Of a stretch of 64,000 nt of DNA, positions 48,604 to 57,018 are shown in pieces (the first letter of the stretch is position 1; each line of letters opens with the position of its first letter). The stretch spans positions 62,001 to 126,000 of the forward strand of contig NZ_JABWCV010000004.1 in NCBI RefSeq assembly GCF_013371085.1, read 5' to 3'. The translations under genes were made by a program, and so were the position numbers. This DNA comes from Vreelandella maris (GTDB lineage: Bacteria > Pseudomonadota > Gammaproteobacteria > Pseudomonadales > Halomonadaceae). Below the pieces are notes generated by a model, which searched no databases, was not told the DNA's origin, and saw only the letters and a list, made by a program, of their open reading frames with translations.

Positions 48604-48648
48604 ACACTATAGACAGCAAGAGCACTAGACACAAAGGGAGCGCGGTGT

Positions 48649-49380
48649 ATGAAGAGGTTAAAAGCATGGGGTGGAGCCATTGCCGCAGCAGGCATGACGG
48701 TCGTCATTGGCGGCTGTGCAGCGACGCCTTCCGCCGAAACGACGACAGCCAATCAAGCCACACTGGATAATCGAGCCCCCTTTTTACCATCGTCACTTTT
48801 TCCTGGTTCGGCGCAGCGCTTTGATGCGTGGCACTGTAGCCCAGCGCGCCAGAATTTAATCACCGCTGTCGACGGCGAAACGCTGCGTCTTTGGTCGCTG
48901 CATGGCGCCTGGCGCTTGCCGCAAGCGGTGGTGGCCAGCGGTGCTCGCTATCAAGACGGCGAAATCAGCTTCTGGAATCGCGGTGAGCAGGCATTGGTCG
49001 AAACGCCTCGTGGTCAACTCAAGTGCGAGCTGGCCGCTAGCCGTGATGCCTCAACCCGGAAGGATCACCCCGGGATAATGTTCCGCGGGCAGGGTAATGA
49101 GCCCGGCTGGTCGGTTGCCTTGGCGAACGATACGCCAACACTGACGATGGAACTCAACTATGGGGAAGAGCGCGTTCAACAACCCTATATGATTAGCGTG
49201 ATGGACAACGAAGCAGGCAGGGTCGTCATTGAAAACGCGGATATGGAACCTTTCTTCCGCGTTCGCATTGAAGCTGGCGCCTGCTTTGACGACATGAGCG
49301 GCAAGCCTTTCCCTGCCAGGGTCACGCTAACCTACGGTGGGGAGCAATATAGTGGCTGTGGCCAAGGCATTGCTCCCTAA
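48649..49380 (+). CDS. Lipoprotein with MliC-like and COG3650-like domains
   Basis: A lipoprotein signal peptide ends in the lipobox VIGGC (Cys23). Residues about 58-128 resemble MliC, the membrane-bound inhibitor of C-type lysozyme (FDAWHCSPARQN...ALVETPRGQLKCEL, with the paired Cys). Residues about 140-243 resemble the uncharacterised COG3650 domain, with FRGQGNEPGWSVAL, ACFDDMSGKPFP and a final GCGQG. A role in protection against host or predator lysozymes is an inference from the first domain only. AAGGGAG precedes the ATG. Confidence 0.75.
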   Translation: MKRLKAWGGAIAAAGMTVVIGGCAATPSAETTTANQATLDNRAPFLPSSLFPGSAQRFDAWHCSPARQNLITAVDGETLRLWSLHGAWRLPQAVVASGARYQDGEISFWNRGEQALVETPRGQLKCELAASRDASTRKDHPGIMFRGQGNEPGWSVALANDTPTLTMELNYGEERVQQPYMISVMDNEAGRVVIENADMEPFFRVRIEAGACFDDMSGKPFPARVTLTYGGEQYSGCGQGIAP

Positions 49381-49392
49381 TGGGTTTAGCAG

Positions 49393-49431
49393 CTTGGTTG
49401 AGTAACTTGGTTGAGTAACTTGGTTTAGCAG
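49393..49431. repeat. 13-bp tandem repeat between convergent genes
   Basis: Two exact 13-bp units (49393-49405 and 49406-49418) and a partial third are flanked on both sides by a GTTTAGCAGC copy (49384-49393 and 49423-49432). The right flank contains the stop codon of the minus-strand gene. Confidence 0.75.
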
Positions 49432-50495
49432 CGATAGATAACCCGCTCGGCCCGCCACTCTTGCGCCACAAAGTCGCTGGCGCAGAGGGCCGAGGTGTTG
49501 CCAGCGGCGCGAGCGGCAAGCCGCGATAGCGTTGTCATATGAAGGCCGCGCGAACTTTCCACTTGTTCGCTCACTGCCAGCGGTACCCAGCGCTCCTCTT
49601 CTAACGTTGCCAGGGTGAAACTAAATGGATGAAACCCCGGAAAGCCGAGCCGTATATCGGTGGCAATAAGCGTCTCTTTACCGTCCAGCCAACGCTCTTC
49701 ATAGCGCAGAAAAGGCCCTGCGAACCACGCCAAGCGCTGCCCTTGTAGGCTGGTCAAAAAAGGGGCTTCTAACGCTGCGTTACGAATCAGCGGTTCCAGG
49801 CGGGGCGGGCTATTACCGTCAAACACACTGTTCAAACTTTCATAATAACGATCCCCATCCATCACCGTGGCGCGCCATAGCACAATATTGAACGGGGTTG
49901 GCTGAATCAGCAGGGGAGCCTCTTGTAGCCCCTTCTCCGCCAGCACTGGGGCGATACGCTGTTCAATCATTACTTTCGCCCCAGCCGCCATGGTCAGATA
50001 AACACAGCTGATGACCAGCCCCCAAGTGCAGGCCTTTCTTACCCGCAAAGAGACCAAACCGAATCTCAGAGCGATTAGCAAGGCAAGGGTGTAAAGCGGG
50101 TCGATAATGAAAATGATTGGCCAGGCCGCAGGCGTTACATCAAGTGGCCACAACAGCTGGGTACCGTAGGTGGTGAGGGCATCAAGTAGCGGGTGCGTGA
50201 CCAGAATAAGTGTATAAAAGCACCACCAGCGGGGCAGGCTAATCGCCTTGATGGGCGCAAAGCGTGCGCTCAGTAGTGCCAGCAGCGTGGCCAAGCCCGT
50301 CAGCACAAACAGTGAATGGCTAAAGCCGCGATGCTCGGTAACATTGGCCACGGCATCGCCGTAATCGATTACCACATCAAGGTCAGGCAGGGTGCCCAGC
50401 ACGGCGCCAATGAGAATGGCTTTTCGGCCCAAGCGCCGGCCCAGCACGGCACCGCCAATGGCTGCGCCAAGCGCAGCTTGCGTGACTGAATCCAC
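49425..50495 (-). CDS. YdjM-like membrane-bound metal-dependent hydrolase
   Basis: The 356-residue protein has four to five membrane segments in its N-terminal 200 residues. It carries conserved polar motifs of the YdjM/DUF457 family: GTLPDLDVVIDYG, HRGFSHSLFVL and THPLLDALTTYGTQLLWP. These Asp/His residues suggest a metal site, and the real activity is unknown. The C-terminal 150 residues are soluble. The GTG at 50495 follows GGAGA; earlier in-frame starts would run into the divergent gloA gene. Confidence 0.82.
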   Translation of the reverse strand: MDSVTQAALGAAIGGAVLGRRLGRKAILIGAVLGTLPDLDVVIDYGDAVANVTEHRGFSHSLFVLTGLATLLALLSARFAPIKAISLPRWWCFYTLILVTHPLLDALTTYGTQLLWPLDVTPAAWPIIFIIDPLYTLALLIALRFGLVSLRVRKACTWGLVISCVYLTMAAGAKVMIEQRIAPVLAEKGLQEAPLLIQPTPFNIVLWRATVMDGDRYYESLNSVFDGNSPPRLEPLIRNAALEAPFLTSLQGQRLAWFAGPFLRYEERWLDGKETLIATDIRLGFPGFHPFSFTLATLEEERWVPLAVSEQVESSRGLHMTTLSRLAARAAGNTSALCASDFVAQEWRAERVIYRC

Positions 50496-50622
50496 AGGTT
50501 TCTCCGACGGGTAAACCCAGCTAAGATAAACGTTATGGTTTAATTGTACAGCGTTGCGGCGTTTTATGTACGCTGTCACGTTTTTGTAAAGTATGGCTAC
50601 GGTCGTTTTTTGAGGAGTCGAT

Positions 50623-51063
50623 ATGCAATACCTACATACCATGGTACGTGTGAGTGACCTAGATGCTTCGCTACGTTTTTACTGCGATCTGCTGGGCCTT
50701 AAAGAAGTCCGTCGTAAAGAAAACGAGAAGGGCCGCTTTACGCTGGTGTTCCTTGCCGCCTCCTTTGATGAAGCGCGCTCGGCGCGTCTCACCGCTCCTG
50801 AACTAGAGCTGACCTACAACTGGGATCCAGAAGAGTATTCGGGCGGTCGCAACTTCGGTCACTTGGCCTACCGTGTCGACGATATTTATGCGCTTTGCCA
50901 AAAGCTTCAAGACAACGGTGTGACCATCAATCGTCCGCCTCGCGATGGCCACATGGCGTTTGTAAAATCACCAGATGGTATCTCGGTTGAACTGCTGCAA
51001 AAAGGCGATGCACTCGAGCCGCAAGAACCCTGGGCGTCGATGGAAAATACCGGTAGCTGGTAG
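50623..51063 (+). CDS. gloA: Lactoylglutathione lyase (glyoxalase I)
   Basis: GloA isomerises the methylglyoxal-glutathione hemithioacetal to S-lactoylglutathione. The 146-residue VOC-fold protein has the four metal ligands: His5 (LHTMVRV), Glu in LELTYNWDP near 63, His in [11 protein letters not shown] near 81 and Glu in SVELLQ near 124. No insertion typical of the zinc-type enzyme is visible, so it is probably the nickel-activated class. GAGGAG precedes the ATG. Confidence 0.95.
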   Translation: MQYLHTMVRVSDLDASLRFYCDLLGLKEVRRKENEKGRFTLVFLAASFDEARSARLTAPELELTYNWDPEEYSGGRNFGHLAYRVDDIYALCQKLQDNGVTINRPPRDGHMAFVKSPDGISVELLQKGDALEPQEPWASMENTGSW

Positions 51064-51100
51064 CTATTCCAGAAAGGCTAGCAAACAAGGACGATTCACC

Positions 51101-51559
51101 ATGACCAAGAAAAGTTGGCGTTTATTGCCACTGCTCGCCTCCACTGTGCTCCTGTTAAGCGCCTGTAGCAGTGCGCCAGGGCCAAGCACATCGCCGCAAG
51201 GGTCGAGTGGTTCCTCGCTTTCCGGCGCCATTGTTGATCAGCGTTGGAACTTACTGTTGGTGGGCACCGATGAGCGGCTGTCGATGCCGGAAACGCCATT
51301 TTTCCAGATATCTCGTGATGGTAGCGTTAGTGGCCATGATGGCTGTAACCGCCTTACCGGTAAGGTGACGCTAGGGGAAAATCAGCGCATCGAGTTTAGC
51401 GAGTTGGCCACTACACGTATGGCATGCCCGCAAATGGATGATGCCAAACGCGTCACGGATATGATGGAAACCGCTTACCGTTACCTGATCGATCATGACC
51501 GCTTAGTCTTTTTTGGCCCGGATAGTCGGGTTTTAGGCGGCTGGCGCGAAGGCAATTAG
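51101..51559 (+). CDS. META-domain (HslJ-like) lipoprotein
   Basis: The 152-residue protein has a lipoprotein signal with lipobox LLSAC (Cys22), a Ser/Gly/Pro linker, and a META domain. Landmarks are QRWNLLLVGTDERL, the signature GHDGCNRLTGKV and ELATTRMACPQ. HslJ-type proteins are linked to heat shock and novobiocin tolerance in E. coli; the role here is unknown. It is 37 bp after gloA. Confidence 0.88.
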   Translation: MTKKSWRLLPLLASTVLLLSACSSAPGPSTSPQGSSGSSLSGAIVDQRWNLLLVGTDERLSMPETPFFQISRDGSVSGHDGCNRLTGKVTLGENQRIEFSELATTRMACPQMDDAKRVTDMMETAYRYLIDHDRLVFFGPDSRVLGGWREGN

Positions 51560-51700
51560 ATTCTACTGAAAACTATCTGCGCTCGACCATGCTGCGTTAA
51601 AAATTGACTCAAGGTACTCATTTACAACCTCGTAAATTCCGTCCTTTCGTCAATTTTTGCCTTGCCTGATCATCGCTCGATTAGTTTTTAGCTAGAATCT
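51558..51700. repeat. MITE-like 143-bp imperfect palindrome
   Basis: The ends are exact 8-bp inverted repeats (51558-51565 and 51693-51700). Inside them are 51569-51575 with 51682-51688 (7 bp) and 51599-51608 with 51649-51658 (10 bp), and a central TTTAC/GTAAA hairpin. The two ~70-nt arms align over most of their length. It fills the gap between two convergent genes and encodes nothing obvious. It is likely a dispersed repeat element. Confidence 0.75.
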
Positions 51701-51711
51701 GATAGCAGTAA

Positions 51712-52845
51712 TTAGTCCTCAAAAGGCGGATTGAAGCGGGCGATAAAGCGCGCATCAATCCGCTTTTTCCATTCCCATACCCACTTTCCTGATACTCCAA
51801 AGCTTCCTCGACTGGCAATCGCGTGACCGTCACCGGTGCCAATCAGGGCCAGGACGCGCTTGGGTGGCTGCCAATCAGCCAACGATTCACCGCAGCAGGC
51901 CCGGCGAAGATTGTCCGCCAAATGAGGACCCATGCGTACCGCGTATACGCCCGCATTGGGCAGCGGCGGGTCAAAAGCCGAACAATCCCCCGCGGCGAAG
52001 ATAACCGGCTGGCCCACCACCTGCAGCGATTTTTCTACCTGAATAAAGCCTTGATCATTCAGCGGAAGCGCGGTCTCAGAAAGCCAGCGGTGGCCAACAG
52101 CGCCGGTGGCCCACAGCACGATATCGGCACGCATGAGTACGTTGCAGTGTGTTAATACGCCCCCGTCTACCAATGCCGCTCCACGTATCTGCTGGAACAC
52201 GTTAATGCCCGCGCGTAACAAGGCGTGCCGCATTAACCAGCGTGGCAAGCGACCTGCCCCGGGCAGCAGCTCATTCGAGGCGCTAAGTAAATGTCCCTGC
52301 CAGTCAATATCGGGACGCTGGTGGCGCAACTGAGCCAATACGCTCATCAACGTTTCGCAGCTTGCGGCACCGCCACCAACGCTGACTACCCTTAAGTCGC
52401 CGCCAGGAGGAAGCGCGTTGACCGTTTCTTGCAGCGCCTGCCAGCGATAATGCAGCGAACTCAGTGGGCGCATGGCCAGCAGGTGGGGAAGCTGTTCGCC
52501 ATGCTGCTCAGGGAGGGTCAGGGTAGAGCCAATATTGAACGAAGCAACGTCAAAATCGATGCACTCGCCATCTGCCAGCTCCACATAGCGTGATTGAAGG
52601 TTAATGGCTTTCGCCGGAGAGAGAATGAGACGCGCGTTGGCCCGCTGGCATAACGCCGCCACATCAATCTGCGTTTCACGTAGCGTGCATTCGCCCGCCA
52701 ACCAGGCCGGTACACTGCCGGAGTAAGCCGCCAACGCACTATCGCTCACCACCGTAATCGCGATATTCGAGTCTGGCTGCTGGGCAAAGGCTTCGAGCAC
52801 AAAGGCATGGGCATGGCCTGCACCGACCAATAACAGCTGCTTCAT
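51712..52845 (-). CDS. Stand-alone SelD N-terminal-type FAD/NAD(P) oxidoreductase
   Basis: The 377-residue flavoprotein has the dinucleotide motif LLLVGAGHAHAFVLEAF at 4-20, a second nucleotide site VVSVGGGAASCETLMSVL near 157, and the FAD-closing FAAGDCSAF near 294. It resembles the pyridine-nucleotide oxidoreductase domain (TIGR03169) that is often fused in front of SelD (selenophosphate synthase). Here no SelD follows. The ATG overlaps the upstream gene's stop (ATGA). The biochemical reaction is unknown; type II NADH dehydrogenase is a more distant alternative. Confidence 0.82.
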   Translation of the reverse strand: MKQLLLVGAGHAHAFVLEAFAQQPDSNIAITVVSDSALAAYSGSVPAWLAGECTLRETQIDVAALCQRANARLILSPAKAINLQSRYVELADGECIDFDVASFNIGSTLTLPEQHGEQLPHLLAMRPLSSLHYRWQALQETVNALPPGGDLRVVSVGGGAASCETLMSVLAQLRHQRPDIDWQGHLLSASNELLPGAGRLPRWLMRHALLRAGINVFQQIRGAALVDGGVLTHCNVLMRADIVLWATGAVGHRWLSETALPLNDQGFIQVEKSLQVVGQPVIFAAGDCSAFDPPLPNAGVYAVRMGPHLADNLRRACCGESLADWQPPKRVLALIGTGDGHAIASRGSFGVSGKWVWEWKKRIDARFIARFNPPFED

Positions 52846-54986
52846 TTACCATCACCGCGCCGCCAAGTGAAATAGCGCTTCAATAGCCTCAGTACCCGTT
52901 CAGGCTTGTGAGCGTTTTTCCACACGCCTGCGGTGGCTTTGGCCGCCTCGCCAAGCGTCGGGTAGGGGTGGATGGTACCCAGCAGCTTGTTGAGCCCCAG
53001 CCCATGTTTCATGGCAATGGTGAATTCGCCCAGCCATTCGCCGGCGTTCTCGGCAACGATCGTCGCCCCCAGGATTTTATCCTTGCCGGGCACGGTGAGC
53101 ACTTTGATAAAGCCTGCGGTAGCGCCTTCGGCAATGGCGCGGTCACTCTCATTCATGGCGTAGCGGGTGACTTCAAAGGCGATCCCTTTTGCTTTGGCCT
53201 CTTTCTCATTCAATCCCACCCGTGCCACTTCCGGCTGCACGTAGGTGACAGCCGGCATAAAGCGGTAATCTACGGCAAAACTCTTGAGCTCACCAAACAG
53301 CGCATTGACCGCAGCGTGCCACGCCTGATGGGCCGCCGCATGCGTCAGTTGGTAAGGCCCCGCTAAATCACCGCAGGCCCAAATATTAGGTAGGCGGGTT
53401 TGCAGACGCTCGTTAAGCTCTAACGTCCCCGCTTGGGTCGTCGTAATCCCCAACGCCTCCAGCCCCAAGCCCTCCACATTGGCTTGGCGGCCCGCACTCA
53501 CCATTAAATAGTCAAAAGGAAGCAGCTTACGCTCGTCGTGATGCATGACCACCAGTTGATAGCCTGTCTCGTCGTTGAGAACCTCCAGCGCTTTGGCGTC
53601 GGTCATCACCTTGACACCTTCATCCGCCAAGGTCGTTTCGACCAGTTCGCCGACTTCCTGGTCCTCGCGGCCTAACAACTGAGGAAGTCCTTCGACCAGC
53701 GTCACTTGACTGCCCAGGCGGTTAAAACTTTGGCTTAGCTCGCAGCCAATGGCTCCACCACCGAGCACCACTAAACGTTTAGGCAGCTCCGTTAGTGACC
53801 AAAGGTTTTCAGAGGTCAAAACGGGCGCACTCTCAATTCCCGGCAGGGGCGGCACTCGAGGACGAGCGCCCGTGGCCAGAACGATATGGCGAGCGGTGAG
53901 GATTTGATCGCCCACCTGAATCTCCCATGGCGAGGTAAGCGTGGCGTGATCTTGGTACACCTCAACGCCTAGGCTGCGATAGCGCTCGACACTGTCGTGG
54001 GGTTCGATATCGCTAATCGCTTGGTGCACATGGCCCATCACCCTTGCAAAATCAACCTGGGGTTCGCCGGCAGTTACCCCGAAGCGTGAGGCGGTACGAA
54101 TCTCATGAGCAGCGCGGGCAGCGCGTATTAACGCCTTGGAGGGCACGCAGCCGGTATTCAGGCAGTCGCCGCCCATCTTGTGTTTTTCCACCAGCGCTAC
54201 TTTGGCTTTCACGGCGCTAGCGATGTAGCTAGTGACCAGCCCCGCCGAACCGCCGCCTATGACCACAATGTCGTAGTCAAAGCGGTCGGGCCGGGTAAAG
54301 CCTTTGTAGGCTTTGCGCTTCTGCACCAGCAGCACGATGCGCCGGGCAATCCAGGGGAAAACTGCTAGTAACGCAAAAGAGGCTAATAGCGTTGGCGAGA
54401 CGATTCCCCCGAGGCTTTCCAAATCTCCCAATTGCCCGCCTGCGTTCACATAAACCGCTGTGCCTGGCAGCATCGCCAGTTGGCTCACCCAGTAGTAAGT
54501 AACGGTTTTAATCCGGGTTAGCCCCATGACTAGGTTGATCATAAAGAACGGGAACACCGGCACCAGGCGCAGCATGAACAGATAGAAAGCGCCGTCACGC
54601 TCTACGCCGCGATTAACGGCTTCAAACTGGCGCGGAAAGCGCTGCTCAATCGGGTGGCGAAACAGAAAGCGAGAGAGCAAAAAGGCCAAGGTCGCCCCTA
54701 TTGCGCTGGCGAAGGAGATGATCAACAACCCCCAGCCCAGGCCAAACAGTGCGCCGCCCAGCAGTGTGAGTAGCGTGGCTCCCGGCAAAGAAAGGGCGGT
54801 CATCACGACGTAAACGGCAAAAAAGAGGCCAGCCACCTGCCACGGGTTTTGGTTAAACGCCGCTTGAAAGTCGCTTTGGTAAGCTTTTAAAGTCTCTAGC
54901 GTGAACCATTGGTGGGCGCCGCTAAGAAAAAACACGCTAATGGCAATGACCAGTAGCGCTGCAATAATCAAACGTTGTCGGGTCAC
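52842..54986 (-). CDS. TVP38/TMEM64 membrane domain fused to a flavin disulfide reductase
   Basis: Residues about 1-225 hold five to six membrane segments with the VTT (TVP38/DedA-like) motifs GATLLTLLGGALFGLGWG and FYLFMLRLVPVFPFFMINL. Residues about 240-714 form a mercuric-reductase/lipoamide-dehydrogenase-type protein. It has FAD motif VIGGGSAGLVTSYIA, redox cysteines in GGDCLNTGCVPSKAL, NAD motif VVLGGGAIGCELSQ, and the dimer-interface catalytic region TIHPYPTLGEAA. It lacks the N-terminal heavy-metal domain and C-terminal Cys pair of true mercuric reductase, so the substrate is unknown. The start is a GTG behind GGAGCG. Confidence 0.9.
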   Translation of the reverse strand: MTRQRLIIAALLVIAISVFFLSGAHQWFTLETLKAYQSDFQAAFNQNPWQVAGLFFAVYVVMTALSLPGATLLTLLGGALFGLGWGLLIISFASAIGATLAFLLSRFLFRHPIEQRFPRQFEAVNRGVERDGAFYLFMLRLVPVFPFFMINLVMGLTRIKTVTYYWVSQLAMLPGTAVYVNAGGQLGDLESLGGIVSPTLLASFALLAVFPWIARRIVLLVQKRKAYKGFTRPDRFDYDIVVIGGGSAGLVTSYIASAVKAKVALVEKHKMGGDCLNTGCVPSKALIRAARAAHEIRTASRFGVTAGEPQVDFARVMGHVHQAISDIEPHDSVERYRSLGVEVYQDHATLTSPWEIQVGDQILTARHIVLATGARPRVPPLPGIESAPVLTSENLWSLTELPKRLVVLGGGAIGCELSQSFNRLGSQVTLVEGLPQLLGREDQEVGELVETTLADEGVKVMTDAKALEVLNDETGYQLVVMHHDERKLLPFDYLMVSAGRQANVEGLGLEALGITTTQAGTLELNERLQTRLPNIWACGDLAGPYQLTHAAAHQAWHAAVNALFGELKSFAVDYRFMPAVTYVQPEVARVGLNEKEAKAKGIAFEVTRYAMNESDRAIAEGATAGFIKVLTVPGKDKILGATIVAENAGEWLGEFTIAMKHGLGLNKLLGTIHPYPTLGEAAKATAGVWKNAHKPERVLRLLKRYFTWRRGDGK

Positions 54987-55054
54987 GGTACGCTCCAGCG
55001 CCAGGGGGTAAACGAGTGAGTGATGTTAACTAAGTGATAAGAGTGTCAGTTTCC

Positions 55055-55681
55055 TTACACGGAATTAACTAACGCTTTCCAGCGTTGCCAGTCCTCGGGG
55101 CGGTCCACATCCCAGATGGTCGCTGGGTAAGCCGCATGGAGCCCCAACGCCTTTATGCGCTGCTGCGTGGTGGTTAGCACGCTTTGGGTGCCCCAGGGAA
55201 TGTCTGTAAAGAGCGTTGGATAGTCTTGCTGGGTGCCAACCAAGCCGTAGCCGCCGTCTTCCGCGGGTAAAATGACCACATGGTAGCTGGCTAATTGTTG
55301 CGCGCAGGTGGTAATCAGCGCACTGGTAATACTGGGGCAGTCACTGCCCATCAGCATGGCTGGCCCCGGTGTACTGTTAAGGGCGTAGCGAACTCGCGCC
55401 CCTAAGTCGCCATCCGGCTGGGCATTTAACGTTAAGTCAAACTGCTCACGAAGCTCGATAAACAGCGGGTGTGCGTGATCAAGCGCCGTCCAAAGCGTGA
55501 CTCGTTCTGCAGGTAGCGCTTGGCACGCAGTAGCGACGCAGTGGCGCAGCAGCTCGGTATGCGCCTTAGCGGCGCCCTCATTTCCCAGCAGTGGCGCTAG
55601 TCGCGTTTTGGCTTGCCCAGGCAGCGGTGCTTTTGCCAGCAGGTGCAGGTGCGGCGGCTCAGTGGGCCTCTCAGCGGGCAT
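55055..55681 (-). CDS. TIGR04282-type transferase (CofC/GT-A-like, DUF2064)
   Basis: The 208-residue GT-A-fold protein has LLAKAPLPGQAKTRLAPLLG at its N-terminus, the metal site MLMGSDCPSIT near 120, and PAEDGGYGLVG near 148. It belongs to the group named 'rSAM/selenodomain-associated transferase 1', also annotated as arsenosugar-related glycosyltransferase; the substrate is not established here. AAGGAGT precedes the ATG. It overlaps the next transferase gene by 11 bp. Confidence 0.85.
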   Translation of the reverse strand: MPAERPTEPPHLHLLAKAPLPGQAKTRLAPLLGNEGAAKAHTELLRHCVATACQALPAERVTLWTALDHAHPLFIELREQFDLTLNAQPDGDLGARVRYALNSTPGPAMLMGSDCPSITSALITTCAQQLASYHVVILPAEDGGYGLVGTQQDYPTLFTDIPWGTQSVLTTTQQRIKALGLHAAYPATIWDVDRPEDWQRWKALVNSV

Positions 55682-56384
55682 TGCGGTACTCCTTAGCGAG
55701 CTGGGTTGCGCTAACGCCGCGCCAGTAGCGATAGCGCAGCCGCCACATCAGGCGGATCGTTTTCCAAGCGCCGTATTGATCCCAGCGCCTGCCCGAGCTT
55801 ATCACTTTCGCCGTCAGGCAGGCGGGTGGCGACACCCGTTTGAGCCGTTTGGATAGCTCAATATCCTCCATCAGCGGCTGCTCGGGAAAGCCACCGACGG
55901 CCTTGAACGTTCTTGCGCTCATAAAGATGCCCTGATCGCCGGTCGCAATGCCGGTAAGCCGTGAGCGCTTGTTCATCATCCAACTGACGACCGGGAGCCA
56001 GCCACTTCGGCCTGAGAGTTGAATATCAAAGCGCCCCCAGGCATGGGTTTTGATGGCATGGGGCTTCATAGCATGGGTGATCTGCTCAACAGCGCCCTCC
56101 GGCAACTGAGTATCCGCATGCAGAAACAGTAACGTTGAAGCGCTAGCGTGTTGCGCTCCCACGTTCATTTGCACGCCACGGCCGGGGGGGCTGCTGAGCA
56201 CACGGTCAGCCAGCGGTTTGGCAACGCGAATACTGTCATCACCACTTTCGCCATCGACCACCAGTACTTCCACACCCTGGGCACGCAGCGATTGCAGTGC
56301 TGTTAAATGCTGAGCCAGTGTTAGCGCTTCATTCAGCACAGGCACCACGATGCTAAGACGCGGAGGTTTTTCAGCCGAGTTCAA
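55671..56384 (-). CDS. TIGR04283-type family 2 glycosyltransferase
   Basis: The GT2 core has LSIVVPVLNEALTLAQHL, the nucleotide-binding VLVVDGESGDDS and the metal site LFLHADTQLP, then GDQGIFMSARTFKAVGGFPE and the acceptor-side MEDIELSKRLKR. It is the partner 'rSAM/selenodomain-associated transferase 2' of the adjacent gene. I chose the TTG at 56384 because GGGAGGG lies 8 bp before it; an ATG at 56411 without a Shine-Dalgarno would add nine residues (246 in total) and overlap the ABC ATPase gene more. Confidence 0.83.
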   Translation of the reverse strand: MNSAEKPPRLSIVVPVLNEALTLAQHLTALQSLRAQGVEVLVVDGESGDDSIRVAKPLADRVLSSPPGRGVQMNVGAQHASASTLLFLHADTQLPEGAVEQITHAMKPHAIKTHAWGRFDIQLSGRSGWLPVVSWMMNKRSRLTGIATGDQGIFMSARTFKAVGGFPEQPLMEDIELSKRLKRVSPPACLTAKVISSGRRWDQYGAWKTIRLMWRLRYRYWRGVSATQLAKEYRNAR

Positions 56385-57006
56385 TAATCGGCCCTCCCGC
56401 GGCGTCGGCATCGGCGTGGTCGTGGGTGACCAGTAGTGCCGGCAGGCCAGCTTCCCGCAGTTGGCTAAACACCAGGGAGCGCATCTCTTGGCGCAGCGCT
56501 GTGTCCAGCTTGGAAAAAGGCTCGTCCAGCAGCACTGCTCGGGGCTTTGAAAGCAGCAGGCGCATTAACGCCACCCGCGCTTTTTGGCCGCCGGAAAGGG
56601 TGGCCGGATCACGCTCTGCAAAGCCTGCCAGCCCAATTTGTTCAAGCGCGTGGGTGACTTGGTGCTTATCATTGCTATGGCGAGGCAGCCCAAAACGTAA
56701 GTTGCCACCCACGCTTAGGTGCGGAAACAGCAGCGGATCTTGAAACAGTAGCCCTATGCCACGTTGCTCTGCAGGTAAGTTCAGTAAATTATGTTCGCCC
56801 AGCCATACGCCGCCACTGGCGCTAAACTCACGCTCAAGAAAACCGGCAATATACGCCAGCAGGGTCGATTTTCCCGACCCGGAAGGGCCCATTACCGTCA
56901 GCACTTCGCCAGGGGCAATCGTGGCGTCTACCGCCAATAGCTCGCGGCCTGCCAGGGCTATTTTTATCTGTTCCAGACGCAGTGTCGCGGGTGATAAAGC
57001 GGTCAC
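56371..57006 (-). CDS. ABC transporter ATP-binding protein, YnjD-like
   Basis: The 211-residue ATPase has Walker A GPSGSGKST near 40, Q-loop LFQDPLLFPH, signature LSGGQKARVAL near 137, Walker B AVLLDEPF and the switch His in LVTHDHADAD. It resembles E. coli YnjD and related ThiQ-type ATPases and powers the adjacent permease. The start is a GTG at 57006, 12 bp after the permease gene. Confidence 0.88.
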   Translation of the reverse strand: MTALSPATLRLEQIKIALAGRELLAVDATIAPGEVLTVMGPSGSGKSTLLAYIAGFLEREFSASGGVWLGEHNLLNLPAEQRGIGLLFQDPLLFPHLSVGGNLRFGLPRHSNDKHQVTHALEQIGLAGFAERDPATLSGGQKARVALMRLLLSKPRAVLLDEPFSKLDTALRQEMRSLVFSQLREAGLPALLVTHDHADADAAGGPIIELG

Positions 57007-57018
57007 AGTGGTTCTCTC

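Noticed and set aside
52842-54333. Mercuric reductase (mer operon)
   Set aside because: The CxxxxC pair is present, but there is no N-terminal metal domain, no C-terminal Cys pair and no merR/T/P neighbours.
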